Shown piece by piece: positions 45,394-56,215 of a stretch of DNA of 64,000 nucleotides. This stretch comes from Gnetum montanum. Taxonomy: Eukaryota > Streptophyta > Gnetopsida > Gnetales > Gnetaceae. Position numbers and translations under genes: made by a program. Location of the stretch: NCBI GenBank assembly GCA_015680685.1, contig MNCI01037953.1, forward strand, positions 593,999 to 657,998, read 5' to 3'. Numbering within the stretch: position 1 is the stretch's first letter; each line of letters opens with the position of its first letter. The notes beneath the pieces were generated by a model, which worked only from the letters and a program-made list of their open reading frames with translations, had not been told where the DNA came from and searched no databases.

Positions 45394-46300
45394 CTTGTGG
45401 AGATTCTTCCTAATCTTTGCAAGATTAGGAAGTGAGTAAGGCCTACTCTACACAAGCTTATATTTATCATCCCCTTCATTTATGATGTTAAATGGGAATT
45501 CATCCCATAATGCATCCCATTGCTTATCATTGTCATCATTGGCTTTCTTGGATTGTTGCTCCTCATGGCTAGGAGCTTCTTCTTGAAGCTCGACTTCAGA
45601 CCCTTGCTCTATGTCTATATTGTTAACAACTAGGGGATTTTTGTTATCACCATGAATGATGATTTCATGTCCCTTACAAGAAAGGTGAATTTCTTTATGG
45701 ATGGAAGAGGAGGTCATGGGTGTATCTATTCCACCCATAAAGAAATTCACCTTGTAATTGAGCAAACCAAGGTCTTCCTAGGATTAGGCTAAATCTTGGT
45801 GTCTATTCCACCACCAAGAAGCTGGAGATTATGGGGAATTACTCGCCAGCTACAAAATCCAAGGATATAGATACCTTGATAGCAAATCTTAATCCATTGA
45901 AGGACTTAAGAGCTGCAGTGATTGTAAGTTGTATTTGTTTAGTTAGTCCCAAACATTCAATGATGGTGCATGGGATGATGTTACTTACAACTCCATCATC
46001 AACATGCAACTAAAGTATTTAAAATTTTCCTATGAATATGGTTATGAATAATGGAGCTGTAGTTTCTTTGTCATTTTAAGGATTAACTTTAATTTCACTA
46101 TAACAAAATAAAGGGTGCATTGACTTCACCTCCTTTGGTAAGAGAGGAATCATCACTGCATGGATGGATTCCTCATTAGTATACATATCCTAACTAATGG
46201 GGATGAAGTTCAACATTTTTACTAGCACCTCATGATGTGTGATAGAAGTCTTGATCAGGTCATATAAGCTTAGAGTTGTGTTTTTTTACATGAGGGATTA
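45394..46300 (-). pseudogene. pro: Protease and C-terminal linker, copy B
   Basis: Minus-strand reading HVDDGVVSNIIPCTIIECLG (about 46015-45950) carries the DDG active-site triad. Then come LKSFNGLRFAIKVSISLDF, FLVVE and LILGRPWFA (near 45790). The linker 45765-45448 is open for 105 codons (NYKVNFFMGGIDTP, HEIIIHGDNKNPL, VELQEEAPSHEEQQSKK, DALWDEFPFNIINEGDD). The last codons NLAKIRKNLHK are followed by CACAA|GTAAAG at 45394, the same place as in copy A. Confidence 0.75.
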
Positions 46301-48420
46301 CCTAACTTGGTCCATTACACCAAGGAATTTTTTATAGTTTGTTGTGGGCTTGTCACCCTAGTTGTGCTTTAATTTCTCCATGTATTCCAAAATTTGAACT
46401 TCATCTTTAGGTTGTGGTTGTTGTAGCTCTTCCTTGTTGTTTTGGTTATGGGCATCAGTGTCCTTCTATGGCTTGTTTGTTGAAGGGGTTAGGGTAGAGG
46501 AGGTCATGGGTGTATCTAAAATGGAAGTGGACTTCAGTGGGCCCATTTCCTTTTATTTCTCCATTAGCTTGTTACCCTTGTTTTCAAGCTTTTTGCTTAT
46601 GCTTCTTCCTTTGTTTGGCTAAAGTTTTTTTATTGTAAGTCATTGGCTATGAGGAAGAGGTAGTAGCATTAGCTATCATAGGATCTCGGTGCACTATTCA
46701 TTGGGCTACAACTAGTTGGGTTGTATTGGGTTTGAAGACCTTAATAACTAAAGGTTTCCTTAGAGGCATTTGTGATGGTACTCTTATGGAAAAAGGAGTT
46801 CTTGAGCTATGGAAAGTTGAAGAATCCCTTTCATCTTATAGGGGTACTTGAATCATAAATGGTTCTCTTGTAGGTCTCTAATTGTTATCAATGTTGAATG
46901 TTGAAATAACATAAGGGCTATCATTAGCATTCAATGAGCCCTTGTAGACTTGCATTGATTGGTTTTGTGGTTGAACTAGGTTGAAAGCATCTAATACTAG
47001 CTCCTCCCTATTTATCATCCTCTATAGGTCATCCTTTAGTGCAAGGTAGAAGTCTATGTCATGACTTGGCAGTTGATGATAATGGTAGAAGTGGTCTATT
47101 TTAAAGTATTTAGGCAACTATGGATCATCCTTCATTGCCCAAGTGGGGTCCTTGGCTATTTTTCATAATTTCTCATGTTTCTTTCTAGTGGCTTTAGTCA
47201 TGTGTTTGTGTTCCATGTGCCCACCTTTTAATAGTTGGTCTAACAACTATGATGGTTTCTTAGTTAAGGTAGTGTATTTGGACCTGTCCTTTCTTTCAAA
47301 GTTAAGTCTGGTTATTGTTAATCCAGAGGCCCTAGAGATTGATGATTGGTTATTATGGTCATTAGTAGGTACCTTGGATGGATTGGCCTTTAGTCCTTGG
47401 TTTATAGTCTTTGTTTCTTTTGTCATAGTTTCTATGGTCATGTTGTTTTGTTTGCTCTTTCCCTTATCTCTTTGAATGTGTTGGTATTTATATGCTATAT
47501 AGGTTGGATCATGACTAGCCTCAAAAACATCCTCTATATTTTTAGTTTGAGAGAATGCTAGGCTAAGGGACTGTGAGTCAAGGTAGTAGAGTTTAGACTT
47601 GATGAAGTCACTAACTTCTCCCTCAAATATGGCTAACAAGTGGGCTTTGACTATAGGCTTTGGTATTTTGTTCAGTAATCCATTCCATCACTAGATTAAC
47701 TTCTATATAGGTTCTAAGGGCCCCTACCTGATCTTCATTTATTGTTTAAGCATTGTGTCAAGCTTCAAGTTATACTTGAAGCAATTGACAAACTAGGATA
47801 CTAAGTCCTCTAAAGAGGATATGGACCCCCTAGGCAATGCATGATACCAATCAAGTGCTTTCCAAGGAAAAGACATAGGGAAAATCCCCATGATTGTATG
47901 AGGCCATGGCTATAAGAGTAAAAATTTGGATCGAAATGTAATAAGGTGACCATTAGGATCATCATTTTCATTATATTTGCTAAATTAGGAAATAGCGACA
48001 CCAAGAAGAACTATCAAGGGTGGGACTACAAGACTTATGGGATCATCCTAGTAGAAGTTCTTAATCTTAACAATTTATGAGGTAGAGGCTTTAAGCATTT
48101 TTAACTCCTCCATGAGGTCCTGGATCATTTGGAAGGCTTGATCTAGACCATGTGGTGACCTTGTTGGTTGTGGAGTTGGCACATATGGCTATGACATTTG
48201 TTATGAGGCTTTTGGCCTCATTATGGGTTGTAAGATGGAAGAAAGAGGTTGTGTCACAATTGTAGATTGTGGGCCAAATAAAGAAAAAGATGTTTATGTC
48301 AGTACTTAAGGCAAAAATAGGATAAAGAAGGTATGTCATCCTTGTGTAATTCATGTTTCTTGGAAATGCTATCTCCCTTAAGGTAGCATTTACTAGAAAT
48401 CCTATCTAATAAATTAGTGC
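46301..48420 (-). pseudogene. gag: Gag, copy B
   Basis: The capsid-type gag domain is readable at 47960-47650: YNENDDPNGHLITFRSKF, PMSFPWKALDWYHALPRG, SISSLEDLVS, FVNCFKYNLKLDTML. This matches the retrotransposon gag pattern (DP..HL..F...; A..WY..LP.gSI.S...L...F...F). A 130-codon open frame continues at 47639-47247 (LAIFEGEVSDFIKSKLYYL, AFSQTKNIEDVFEAS, DPTYIAYKYQHIQRDKGK). The C-terminal C/H-rich segment and a Pro-rich tail reach about 46300. It is nonfunctional because of stops. Confidence 0.78.
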
Positions 48421-49560
48421 TTCAATCTAGATGTTTGTATTGATTGACAAACTAACAAATTCAATATAGCAGGTTCAAGCAGCTAGTCCTTACTAACTCA
48501 CTAAGATAGATCCAAGCAGAAGGCATCAATAGCAACTCTATTCTACCACCAAATAGCATCACATTGCTACATGACATAAGTAGAAAACCCCCCTCACCAC
48601 TAAGACTAAGAAAGATGGTCCCTAAGCCGAGGAATCAATCTCTCACCTTGCCAACACCCTAACTCATGGGCTTCAAACCTAGAAGCACCCATATGAAGAA
48701 ATGTTATATTGCATAAGCACTTGGGGGTAACTCAGGGACTCATTCCCCTTATTTCGTTTGGGGAATCTCCCATTGGAAAATTCCTATTTCACTAGGTAAC
48801 TTGGGGACTCATTCCCCGCATTAGTAAAATGCACTTTTGCTTTTACTTTTGGGTCAAAGTGAGGTGTGCCCCTATGGGTGGTCCCTATGAGGCAAGTCAC
48901 TTAGGGTTCCATGGTGGATCCCATGCGAGTAGTTAATGGATTTGTGATGGTAAAAACCACCATCAATGATTCCATATATCAAGAATATGTTGTAAATTAC
49001 ATTGATGTATTATCATTTCTTATTTCTGGCATTGGTTGAGTTTGATGTGTGGCTATAACTAGCATGGGATCTACCGTAGTAGGATAGGAAGAAGTGGAAG
49101 ATGGTGGCACCATGCCCATAGACAAAATAAAAGCATTAGAGGAGGGTATTTTGACCTTGTGGGATTTTTGTTGGAATAGTCAGCCCAAGATGTTTTCAAG
49201 TTCAAATTCTACCTTAAATTCATTCTCCTCTTCCTATTGTTCCATAGAGCTATTCTTGTCATCTTTCTCTTCTATGGTAATCAATTAAGCTAGGATGCTA
49301 GCATAGTTTTCATTAAGGGAAATTTGGTCATATGGGGAAGGGATGTACTCCTTCCCACTCTTGTGTATGAGATCAAACTCTCTCTTGGCCTATACTTCCA
49401 TGCATGAAATTAGTATGTCTACATGTATTTTAGTACAAATGAAGTTATAACTATCTTCATTTATGGCTACAAAATCAAGACTCTCCCCTCTAGCCCTCAA
49501 ATATCACCTAAACTTAATGATGGTAGGCCTTTGGGGTCATAAACCCTCATGGCTTATTGG
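48421..49560 (-). pseudogene. Extra N-terminal ORF or gag leader ORF, copy B
   Basis: Between the gag domain and the leader repeats, one minus-strand frame stays coherent from about 49500 to 49070: NFICTKIHVDILISCMEV, KREFDLIHKSGKEYIP, SPYDQISLNENYASIL, LITIEEKDDKNSSME, FKVEFELENILG, IPSSNAFILSMGMVPPSS. I do not recognise a domain. Ogre elements carry an additional ORF1 upstream of gag, and this could be its equivalent or simply the N-terminal part of gag. 48421-49060 is less readable and contains two similar 'cactaggtaacttggggactcattcccc' phrases near 48718 and 48790. Confidence 0.45.
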
Positions 49561-49825
49561 CTATGATCTTTGCTAGTGAGGGTGAAGGACAATTTGGTGT
49601 ACTATTGGAAAGACACGGCTATAGTGTTGAGAATGGCTTAAAATAGTCTATAAATGGTAATATAGAAGTAAATTCTAGTAAATCTAATTCAAAAACTTTT
49701 AAAGCAAATGAAAATGACAAAAATGAGGTACTTACTATAATTAGTAAGTGGGGTATAAGAGGGGTTTACCCCCTTACCAAGAATGGAAAGTTGGAAACAT
49801 TGGTATCAAGCCTCATCCAAGTTGG

Positions 49826-50830
49826 CCTTCCAACTACCTCTATGTTGGGTATGATAGGGTGGAAGAAGGGGGGTGAGATAATGGAAATATCACACCTTCT
49901 AACTCAACGTTGATGAGGGGAAAGGTTGAAAACCAAAGTGAAAAGTTTGGATTTTTCTACTAAGAATTGGTTTTAGTAGGATGCCAATTCTCTCAACTTG
50001 AAAAAATGGGGGGAAGCTAACTTCTAGAAGTTTGGTAATTTCTAGAAGAGCTACATCACCCATTTTAGAAATTTAAAGAAAATTGGTACCAAACTTCAAA
50101 AGGATGGAAAAGCTTCAACATTGGCCTTGGAGAAAAAAAATTTGCAACAAGTGCTATGAAAAGTCATCACCCAACCACTTGCAACTTCCACACTATAGTT
50201 TTGGTCATAGGGGGGAAGGGGCAACGTTGATCTTTTAGGAGTTTCAGCTATAAAAATATGGGAAAAGGATTTTAATTTGTAATTTTGGTTTTGGAGAAGT
50301 TTGTGTTAAGCATCTCCCCAACTGGGCTTTCCAACTACTTCTACACTGGGTATGGTAGGGGAAAAGAAGGGGGGGTGAGCTAATGGGAATCTCACACCTC
50401 CTAACCTAGCATTGACAATGGAAAAGGTTGAAAAATCAAAGTGGAAGGTTGGTATTTCTTTAAGAAAATTTCTTTTAGCATTCTACCAACTTTCTCCACT
50501 TGGAAAGATGGGGGGGTTGTGGTGGGAAGCCAACTTCCAAAAGTTGGATTGCTTCTAGAAGGGTTGAACCACCACTTTAGAAACTGGAGAAATTGGCTAA
50601 GAAATTCACAATAGTTATTGTGAAATTTCAGCACCCAAACCACCTGTAGCTTCCATGTTAAGGTTTCTTCTACATGGGAATTTTGGCATCCAAGGGTGAT
50701 AAGGAAATTCACCAAAAAGAATCAATGTTGGATTTAGAAATTCACAGAAATTGCTGTAAAAATTTCAAAGTCCAAACACCTGCCACTCCCACATTGGGTT
50801 TTGGGAGTAGAGGAGGATGAACTGCAGTGT
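49826..50830 (-). repeat. ~502-bp tandem duplication in the copy B leader
   Basis: Two units start near 49826 and 50328, both opening 'cYttccaactacYtctaY' and continuing 'gggtatgRtaggg', 'gaagaagggggg', 'ctcacacctYctaac' and 'ggttgaaaa'. A partial third repeat lies near 50640-50830. It sits between the 5' LTR/PBS and the first ORF. The 'ctatgttggg..gtggaag' words resemble the hairpin units of the spacer. Confidence 0.75.
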
Positions 50831-50942
50831 TGATTGTGAGGTAGATTCAAAGGTTTTTGCAACAAAAATCAAGGAAAAGCATGTAAATGACAATGTTGGA
50901 AATGGAGAAGAACATATTTGGCCATAGAATTTAGGCGAATGC

Positions 50943-50964
50943 CCTCCTAGCAACAAGAGAAACT
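50943..50964 (-). promoter_or_regulatory. Candidate primer binding site, copy B
   Basis: Directly inside the 5' LTR the minus strand reads TTTCTCTTGTTGCTAGGAGG, a decayed relative of the TGGCGCCGTTGCCGGGGA-type PBS used by this lineage. Several mismatches, so only the position makes it convincing. Confidence 0.45.
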
Positions 50965-50966
50965 AT

Positions 50967-52276
50967 TGTGACTAAAAACCTTGATCATTGAAAAAATAGA
51001 AGATCCTCAATGCAATAGTTACTCAACCTATGAATCCCCAAGGCCTCCATAGGAAAAATGGGATTTAGGGTGCCTTGGTTGGTTCAACAAATCAACGAAG
51101 AACTTACGGAATGCAAAGCATCGTGAACAAAATGAAAAATCAATAGTAGATCTAAATGATGCACAGATAATAAACAAATGTATTTTCTATACAAAACCCA
51201 AAACTTAAAACCTCATTGACAAATAATAAATAATAAGTTAGAGAAATGTGTACAAATGGTGCCTGAATGAGTAGCCAAAGGGGGAGTTTACTAGTGTAGG
51301 AGTTCAAAGCTCATTGAAGCTGATGCAATCTGCTCCATGATCTAGATGCTAAGGCACTTCTGATGCTTTCAAAACTTCCTCAATTGTAACCTCAAATTTG
51401 CAACATTGTCTATGATGAGGGTTGAGAAGTGTGAAAAATCTGAGCTCCCAAAATGCTCTATGTTGGAAGTTGGAAATCCCAGGAGTGCAATGTGGAGCTT
51501 GAAAATTTACAAATCCCCAAGGTAATTATAAGGCCACAAGGTCACAGGGTATCTACATTAGGTTCAAGAGAATACAATTATGGAAACTTGTAAAAACAAA
51601 TTCTTGAATGCTTGAGAATGCCCAAGTGTAGAACTATGAATAATTTTGTGTGCAAATGTGTGTAACTATCAAAGTTTTTGAATGCTAAAAGTTGCTGAAC
51701 TTTTTTTGAAAATTACTAAACCACCAAAGTGTGTGTCACTACCAAAAGTGTTTCAATGCTAAAAGTTGTTGAACTTTTTTGAAAATTGCTGAATCGCCAA
51801 AGTGTGTGTTAATGCCAAAAATGTTGAACCTATAAATGGTGTTTGAGGTTGATTTTTATAGGTTTTGGGCCATGAATGGGGCTGAAAATTAGTTGTAAAT
51901 GGTAGTAGATTGGCTATAAATTGGCTGCCAAATTCAAGTGAGATGGGTACTTGAATTTGTGGGTTTACTATAGATAGTAAGTGCTTCCCTGCATGGTCAT
52001 TTTGTTTACTATAAATAGTAATTGAAGCATACCTTTCACACTGCAGATGAATCTTCCACACTAAGCTCTCCACCATGCTTGCTGAAGTGGTTGGTAAACA
52101 TTAAAGTACATGAAGTAATGAATTTTATCTTTTGTGGCTTCCACACTGGGGGGATGCAATTTTCAATGTTGGGGGTGAAGACTTCATGTTGGGGGAAGCT
52201 TTCGTGCTAAGGGGGGAAGGTTTTCAAGTTGTTCATGTTGTCTCCATGCTAAAGGGAGAAAGTTTCCAAAACACAC

Positions 52277-52340
<64 letters not shown>

Positions 52341-52650
52341 NTGCATGTGTTTTCAACGTAGAAAAGTGTATACCCCCCATAAAACCCATCAAATTGTCTT
52401 TTTTGGCCTTCCAAAAGGCATTTTTGACCCTCCAAGCCTAAATATAGATACTAGGTGACTTTTTTCACTTGGGGAATGAGGCTTTGACCACTTATGATGC
52501 ATTTTTTAGCCTCAAAAGTATAAAGTATGTGAAATTACCCACTGTGGATTACAATCTTCACATTTACAATGAAGTTTTACCTCAAGGTTCATTGGGTGAA
52601 AGCTACATGATGAAGATTGACTATAACATGCAAATTTTTGTAGTGTTTCA
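50967..52650 (-). mobile_element. 5' LTR of copy B (1684 bp)
   Basis: Plus-strand ends TGTGACTAAAAACC...GTAGTGTTTCA, matching 22456-24064. Two palindromic TATA-like modules: TTACTATAGATAGTAA (near 51965-51980) and TTACTATAAATAGTAA (52006-52021). It contains an artefactual C run plus N at 52278-52341. Confidence 0.88.
52278..52341. other. Poly-C run ending in N (probable assembly artefact)
   Basis: Sixty-three C residues followed by one N replace what in the other copy B LTR is about 50 bp of ordinary sequence around 23711-23760 (cccccatcctaccacac...). Best read as an unresolved gap, not biology. Confidence 0.8.
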
Positions 52651-52655
52651 AGTAG
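52651..52655. repeat. Target-site duplication of copy B, right (AGTAG)
   Basis: Identical to 22451-22455 and immediately outside the LTR end. Confidence 0.85.
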
Positions 52656-53605
52656 TTACCTCATTTTTAATGACAATCCTACTATACTACCAAAACTTGC
52701 TGTGTAAAACAACATGTACGAGTCTTTATTTTGGCTAGATAATAATTGTCAAAAATTGCATACAACAAAGTTGCCAAAGATTTGACAATTTTTGATTGAA
52801 ACACCAAGGGAACATACTTTAAAAAATCAAAAGCTATTTCAGTCCTATCAAAATACCAAATATTTTTTTAAAAAGCCTCCCTTGCATTCTACCCTTGAAG
52901 CCTTTTTATAGTGGCTTCAAGGTAGTTATAATCATTATTGAGGTTGGTAGTTACAACCACAATGGATACTATGAAGCTATAGTTGACAAGTGCTTAGTAG
53001 TTACAACTACAATGGTAGTTAATTGTAACTACTATAGAGAAAATAGGTATGGTGGCCAAATGCCCCATTTTTTCCTAAATAATAGTTTTTTAATGCATAG
53101 AGCTAAACTGATTATATTAATGGTTACACTCTCAATAGAAAAAATAATCTCTAGAGTATGATGTTTCCTAAGGTCATGTCCCTCTACACATGAAATGTGC
53201 CACATTTACAAGCAAATCATGGACCCAAAGGATTTTTCTTTTACCTTAGACTTTAAATCAATTTAATGAGACATTTGACAATCAAAACCCTCCTATTCAA
53301 AGTTGTACATCTCCTCCACTACCACTGAATCATCTGTCACATCTACTATCACATAGGAATCACTCAACTATAGGGAGACATGTCCATATCCGTTGGCAGA
53401 TTATGTGTTGACAGAATTGACACCTCATTCCTGCTCAATTTTGTGAAAAGGCAAGTGATCACTCCTAAAAATTTGATCATAACCTCCTTTGTGGCCACTT
53501 GCGATAGTAAAAATTCAAACTATAGTGCTAGTAGACAAACCAAGGTCTCTGGAGTATTATTGATAGCTATCAAGGAGTAGCTGTGATCAGAGTTGAAGGT
53601 GGTCT
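52656..53605. other. Unassigned sequence with tagttacaac repeats
   Basis: Continuation of the copy B target site. Several 'gtagttacaaYYacaatgg' words at 52920-53045, including the perfect inverted repeat GTAGTTACAA (52997-53006) / TTGTAACTAC (53033-53042). No gene recognised. Confidence 0.4.
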
Positions 53606-53920
53606 TTAAAGCATTGGCCTACTGGTGACTTTGATGTGCATGATGCTCTTGAAACCTTTTCCATCGCTGTCAAATGTCAAGAAACTATTGTGCTCAAACT
53701 TCATGGTCACAAAACATGACTCTAGAAATAGCCATGATGGAAGCATGCTAAAATCTGACCACCATGCCAACATCATGGATGCCATGTTACTACCATAGAT
53801 ATAAGCGGTATTGAACTCAGTAGTGGTTGGATGGTTTTTATTGATGAGGGTGAAGGTCCTGTTAATGACAAGTTTCCTGCCACCATGAATCAAAACCCTA
53901 CCATTGTGTCTTGTGATGTT
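53606..53920 (-). CDS. Unknown ~100-codon open frame
   Basis: Minus-strand frame open from at least 53920: HNGRVLIHGGRKLVINRTF, TLINKNHPTTTEFNTAYIYG, MASMMLAWWSDFSML, LFLESCFVTMKFEHNSFL, SDGKGFKSIMHIKV. Amino-acid composition is protein-like and uninterrupted, unlike most of the window, and the DNA is less AT-rich. I do not recognise the family. It could be a fragment of a host gene exon or a retroelement. Downstream codons (53600-53200) are broken. Confidence 0.3.
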   Translation of the reverse strand, partial: NITRHNGRVLIHGGRKLVINRTFTLINKNHPTTTEFNTAYIYGSNMASMMLAWWSDFSMLPSWLFLESCFVTMKFEHNSFLTFDSDGKGFKSIMHIKVTSRPML

Positions 53921-54519
53921 GCCCTATGGTGCTCTACATCCAGATGTCATTGCCATTTATTCTAGTTCTGATGTTAGGGGTAAATCTAGCATGTCTTAAC
54001 TTGAATCCATTTGTCTATTTATTTTCATTCTTAGATTTGTACAAGGGATTTGTTTTTTTACAGATAATTGTAGAATCACGATTACGGTTAGCAACGAACC
54101 ATTTGCACACTTATGTGCTCATTTCCTGGTAATTGATGTTTGAGTAATCCCCTGTTCTCCAAATTTTAGGGCTTTTATTCAACTTGTTTAATCAACTATA
54201 AAAATATTGTCCAGATTCAAATTTCTAAATCCACATTTGTTGTTCTTAGTTATGGATTGTACACACTACAAATCTTCTGTAGGAACTTGAATAATGGGAA
54301 GAATATGAATAACAATTTTTTTTATTTTATTTTTTTCTTTATCAGAATGTTATGTGATTCTTACTTTTCAACTTGAATTTTTCATTTTAATTAAATATGG
54401 GTATTGCACATCTATTTCTTGCTTGGTGGCATCAAGAACAGAACTCAAAATTTATTATATCTCTTTAATTTTTAAAATTCAAAATAGACCATAAAATAAA
54501 CAAAATTACATTTTTATGG
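53921..54519. other. Noncoding AT-rich sequence
   Basis: T/A-rich sequence without open frames of note. It separates the unknown ORF from the truncated LINE. It would be expected to hold the rest of the LINE RT, but no YxDD-type motif is readable. Confidence 0.4.
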
Positions 54520-55130
54520 TCGTTCCATCAAATGGTCAAATGTGACAACACTAGGTTGCATAGGTGTAATGATATATTCAATAACCTTCTAAATTTGACA
54601 AGCCATGCATTTTGCTAAAATTTTATAAGTATTATTAAGAAGAGTAATACACATTCAATTACCATTTTATTAAATATTTCTATTATTAGGAAGGAGATGA
54701 ATCACAATTATATTAATATTTTTACCCAAAAAAAAATTTTAATGGCTTCTTACAATGTCTCAATGCTTATTAAAAAATTTAATATTATAATGATCAAATC
54801 CTATAGCTTTATCATCTTCTAAACTACATGTTTTTTCTTTGATTTTTTTTCTATAATTTCTAATTCAAAAATACTTCAATGTGCTTTTGTTATAAGATGA
54901 GGAATAATGATACTAGAGGCCTAGAATGATTCCTCGCTAAAATCTTCAAAAGAAAAATGTTTTGCTAAAGACTATTAATAGTATTAGGATCTATAATGAT
55001 AGAATCATTAATATAAAGTTATTCTAGTTTAGGTACTTGACCCTTTCCTTTAAGAAATTTAAAAAATACCTTACAAGATTCACCTTTAATTTTTTATCAA
55101 TCTATGTGACTTTTAGAGAGAGCACTTTTA
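54520..55130 (-). pseudogene. LINE reverse transcriptase, N-terminal part
   Basis: Readable pieces: CSLEDDKAIGFDHYNIKFFN (near 54830-54770; family pattern sPGpDGf...FFkk.W) and NNTYKILAKCMACQI, followed by MQPSVVTFDHLM (54620-54525; family pattern tiYKi.AK.l..Rl...i...Qs.Fv). The sequence stops before the YADD motif. Confidence 0.7.
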
Positions 55131-55479
55131 CCTTCAAAAAGAATCCCAACATTGCTTAGCATAATGAGCTTTAGGCAAGGCTTTTTAGGTTTTAAAATCA
55201 AAGGGATTTTGGTTTCAAAGAATTTAAATTTTCTTGATCAATTCTACAAGATTTTCTTCAACTTGATATTTACGTGTATAAAATTTCTTTCCAAACCATC
55301 TACCATAATTTTTGACTTTACAAGTAGTTTGCTACCACTAGTTAATCTAACCAATATTACCAATATGCTTTTTTTTATTTTTGCATTTATCTAAATACTT
55401 TAAAATATTTTCTCAATGGGTCCTATGAACATATTAGCATTCATATGAAAAAGATCATGCTTGTGAAAGTAGAAAGAAT

Positions 55480-56215
55480 TAATTCCAAGGAAAAAATGTT
55501 AATAGGAAAATGGTCTAACAAAGTAGCATTTGTATGCACTTCCACTTTTTATGTAGGTTTCTAAAAGGAAATATTAGAGATCTAAAATCTATTAAGTCAA
55601 TAATAAACTCTATCATTTTCTTATTGATAATTACACCAAGTATAAATTTTCTCATTTGAATGAAGTAGAAACAAAGAGTTAGCATTAGAAAGAAACTATC
55701 TTTCTTTAAAATTTCACCAATCTTCTTTTTCTTGAAAATACATATTAGGAGGAAAACTACCAAGTTTATCAAAATAACTTTCAACTATATTGAAATCACC
55801 TCTAATAATCTAGTAAAATTTAGGAAAATATTGAAGATATTTCCAAAACTCTAATCAACATTTTGAATTATTATGAGCATAAATATTAGAGTCCAAAGTC
55901 TCCTTTTTTATATGAAAACTAATCCAAATAACTCTTCCAAAGTCATTAAAGCCAGAATTCAAAACTTTTCTAGTCTAATTTTTGTTAACAAAAATACCAA
56001 CACCTTGTTTATTAACTTCATGAATAACAGAAAAAACAATAGTGTTTTAAAATACATTTACTAATAGAACTAATGTCATAACCTAGAATCTTAATTTCTT
56101 ATAGGAAAATAAAATCTAAAGATAAATGTCAATTTAAAAGATACTCCCTGTTAATCTTTTCTTAGGACCTATTAGAAAGACCACAAACATTCCATGATAA
56201 AACTAACATTGACAT
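55480..56215 (-). pseudogene. LINE endonuclease domain
   Basis: Starts LSWNVCGLSNRS (56203-56174), the N-terminal signature of plant LINE endonucleases. It includes QEIK-type sequence and the catalytic GDFNIVESYFDKLG (55800-55760), then a later EKIYTWCN (near 55640), equivalent to the FTW(x)N motif. The enzyme would nick target DNA for target-primed reverse transcription. Frames are interrupted. Confidence 0.75.

Larger units (their letters stand above)
36412..45394 (-). other. Giant spacer between protease and RT, copy B (9.0 kb)
   Basis: Same position and same ordered blocks as 6511-13944 in copy A, in reverse orientation: T/A-rich end, hairpin array, antisense mini-exon, gcataaattt repeats, then the 29-bp-repeat remnants near 45000-45190. 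Extra material relative to copy A is the Penelope-type tandem units (42045-43650) and an antisense coding block (43690-44475). 40740-41860 is AT-rich noncoding sequence matching copy A 8430-9710. Confidence 0.75.
22456..52650 (-). mobile_element. Copy B: complete but interrupted Tat/Ogre-like Ty3/gypsy element
   Basis: Two LTRs in direct orientation, matching 5-bp target duplications, PBS and PPT at the right places, and minus-strand gag, protease, giant spacer, RT, RNase H and part of integrase. The 30.2-kb span includes a 9.5-kb nested element (24900-34376) and about 1.6 kb of Penelope-type sequence (42045-43650), so the element itself would be about 19 kb, plus roughly 0.9 kb of integrase later lost. 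That is very large but in the range known for Ogre-like elements. All frames carry stops. Copy A is a close structural match. Confidence 0.88.

Noticed and set aside
52132-52458. Open frame with a long Pro run (or Gly on the other strand)
   Set aside because: Created by the artefactual poly-C run in an LTR.
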